DNA of 54,998 bases from Verrucomicrobiia bacterium. Its GTDB lineage: Bacteria > Zixibacteria > MSB-5A5 > DSPP01. The stretch is taken from NCBI GenBank assembly GCA_035574275.1, contig DATLYY010000006.1:1-54998 (forward strand), given 5' to 3'. The position numbers were made by a program, and so were the translations under genes. Shown in pieces: positions 54,976 to 54,998 of this stretch. Position 1 is the stretch's first letter. Each line of letters begins with the position of its first letter. Below the pieces are notes generated by a model. It did not search any database and had not been told where the DNA came from. It worked only from the letters and a program-made list of their open reading frames with translations.

Positions 54976-54998
54976 TTCCTTAGCTTATCTGTTTGCGG

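Overview
The window is about 55 kb of a Gram-negative chromosome, most likely from an uncultured lineage of the FCB (Fibrobacteres-Chlorobi-Bacteroidetes) group; Zixibacteria or a similar candidate phylum is my best guess. The reasons are two secreted proteins ending in the FlgD-like, type IX secretion sorting module (YPNPFNP...YNILGQKV...SSGVYLYKL), several exoproteins ending in dockerin-like EF-hand pairs, outer-membrane proteins (TolC, an OmpA-type lipoprotein), and the DUF5683 protein seen in that group. The phylum is inferred, not proven. Most genes are moderately GC-rich; two AT-rich patches mark probable transfers.

Layout. (1) 1-8266: end of a 2-oxoacid dehydrogenase E2 gene, lipB, a CAU-anticodon tRNA, a CRP/FNR-type regulator, a membrane-anchored hydrolase, a prolyl oligopeptidase, a NiCoT/UreH-like transporter, and an AT-rich 500-residue protein of unknown function. 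(2) 8265-12976, minus strand: DciA-like protein, gyrB and a MntA/HepT toxin-antitoxin pair packed behind gyrB, with a second copy of the last 59 bp of gyrB on the far side of the pair; then a lipid kinase and a DUF5683 protein. (3) 13.1-18.5 kb: exoproteins (Asp-box protein, subtilisin with beta-helix, DNRLRE-like protein). (4) 18.5-20.9 kb: SRP 4.5S RNA, dnaX, ybaB. (5) 21-30 kb: a 1315-residue clostripain-like protein that has lost both catalytic residues, a cohesin-like protein with a sorting domain, a thioesterase, an RNase H-like protein and a second subtilisin. (6) 30.1-39.2 kb: yceD-rpmF-plsX-fabH-fabD-fabG-acpP-fabF-rnc, then etfB, a PASTA protein and rpe. (7) 39.3-41.7 kb: a 14-repeat FG-GAP exoprotein. 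(8) 41755-44008: a complete IS1595-type transposon with 24-bp inverted repeats and an 8-bp target duplication, carrying a DNA methyltransferase and a small winged-helix-like protein as passengers. (9) 44.2-54.1 kb, mostly minus strand: a TIGR00300 (LOR/SDH) protein, TolC, OmpA-type lipoprotein, NfeD-like protein, ispG, DUF4396 protein, then ffh-rpsP-trmD-rplS-rnhB-yraN. (10) A secreted thioredoxin-like protein closes the window.

How it fits together. Housekeeping blocks (fatty-acid synthesis, SRP and ribosome maturation, replication) are interleaved with an export programme: four exoproteins end in dockerin-like modules and two in type IX-like sorting modules, one of which also carries a cohesin-like domain. 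Several genes without a Shine-Dalgarno sequence start about 9 bases after a good -10 box, suggesting leaderless transcripts. Short palindromes and GGGATTAG-type repeats recur between genes.

Most noteworthy: the methyltransferase-carrying transposon, the gyrB-tail duplication around MntA/HepT, the catalytically dead clostripain homologue, and the possible surface cohesin-dockerin set.
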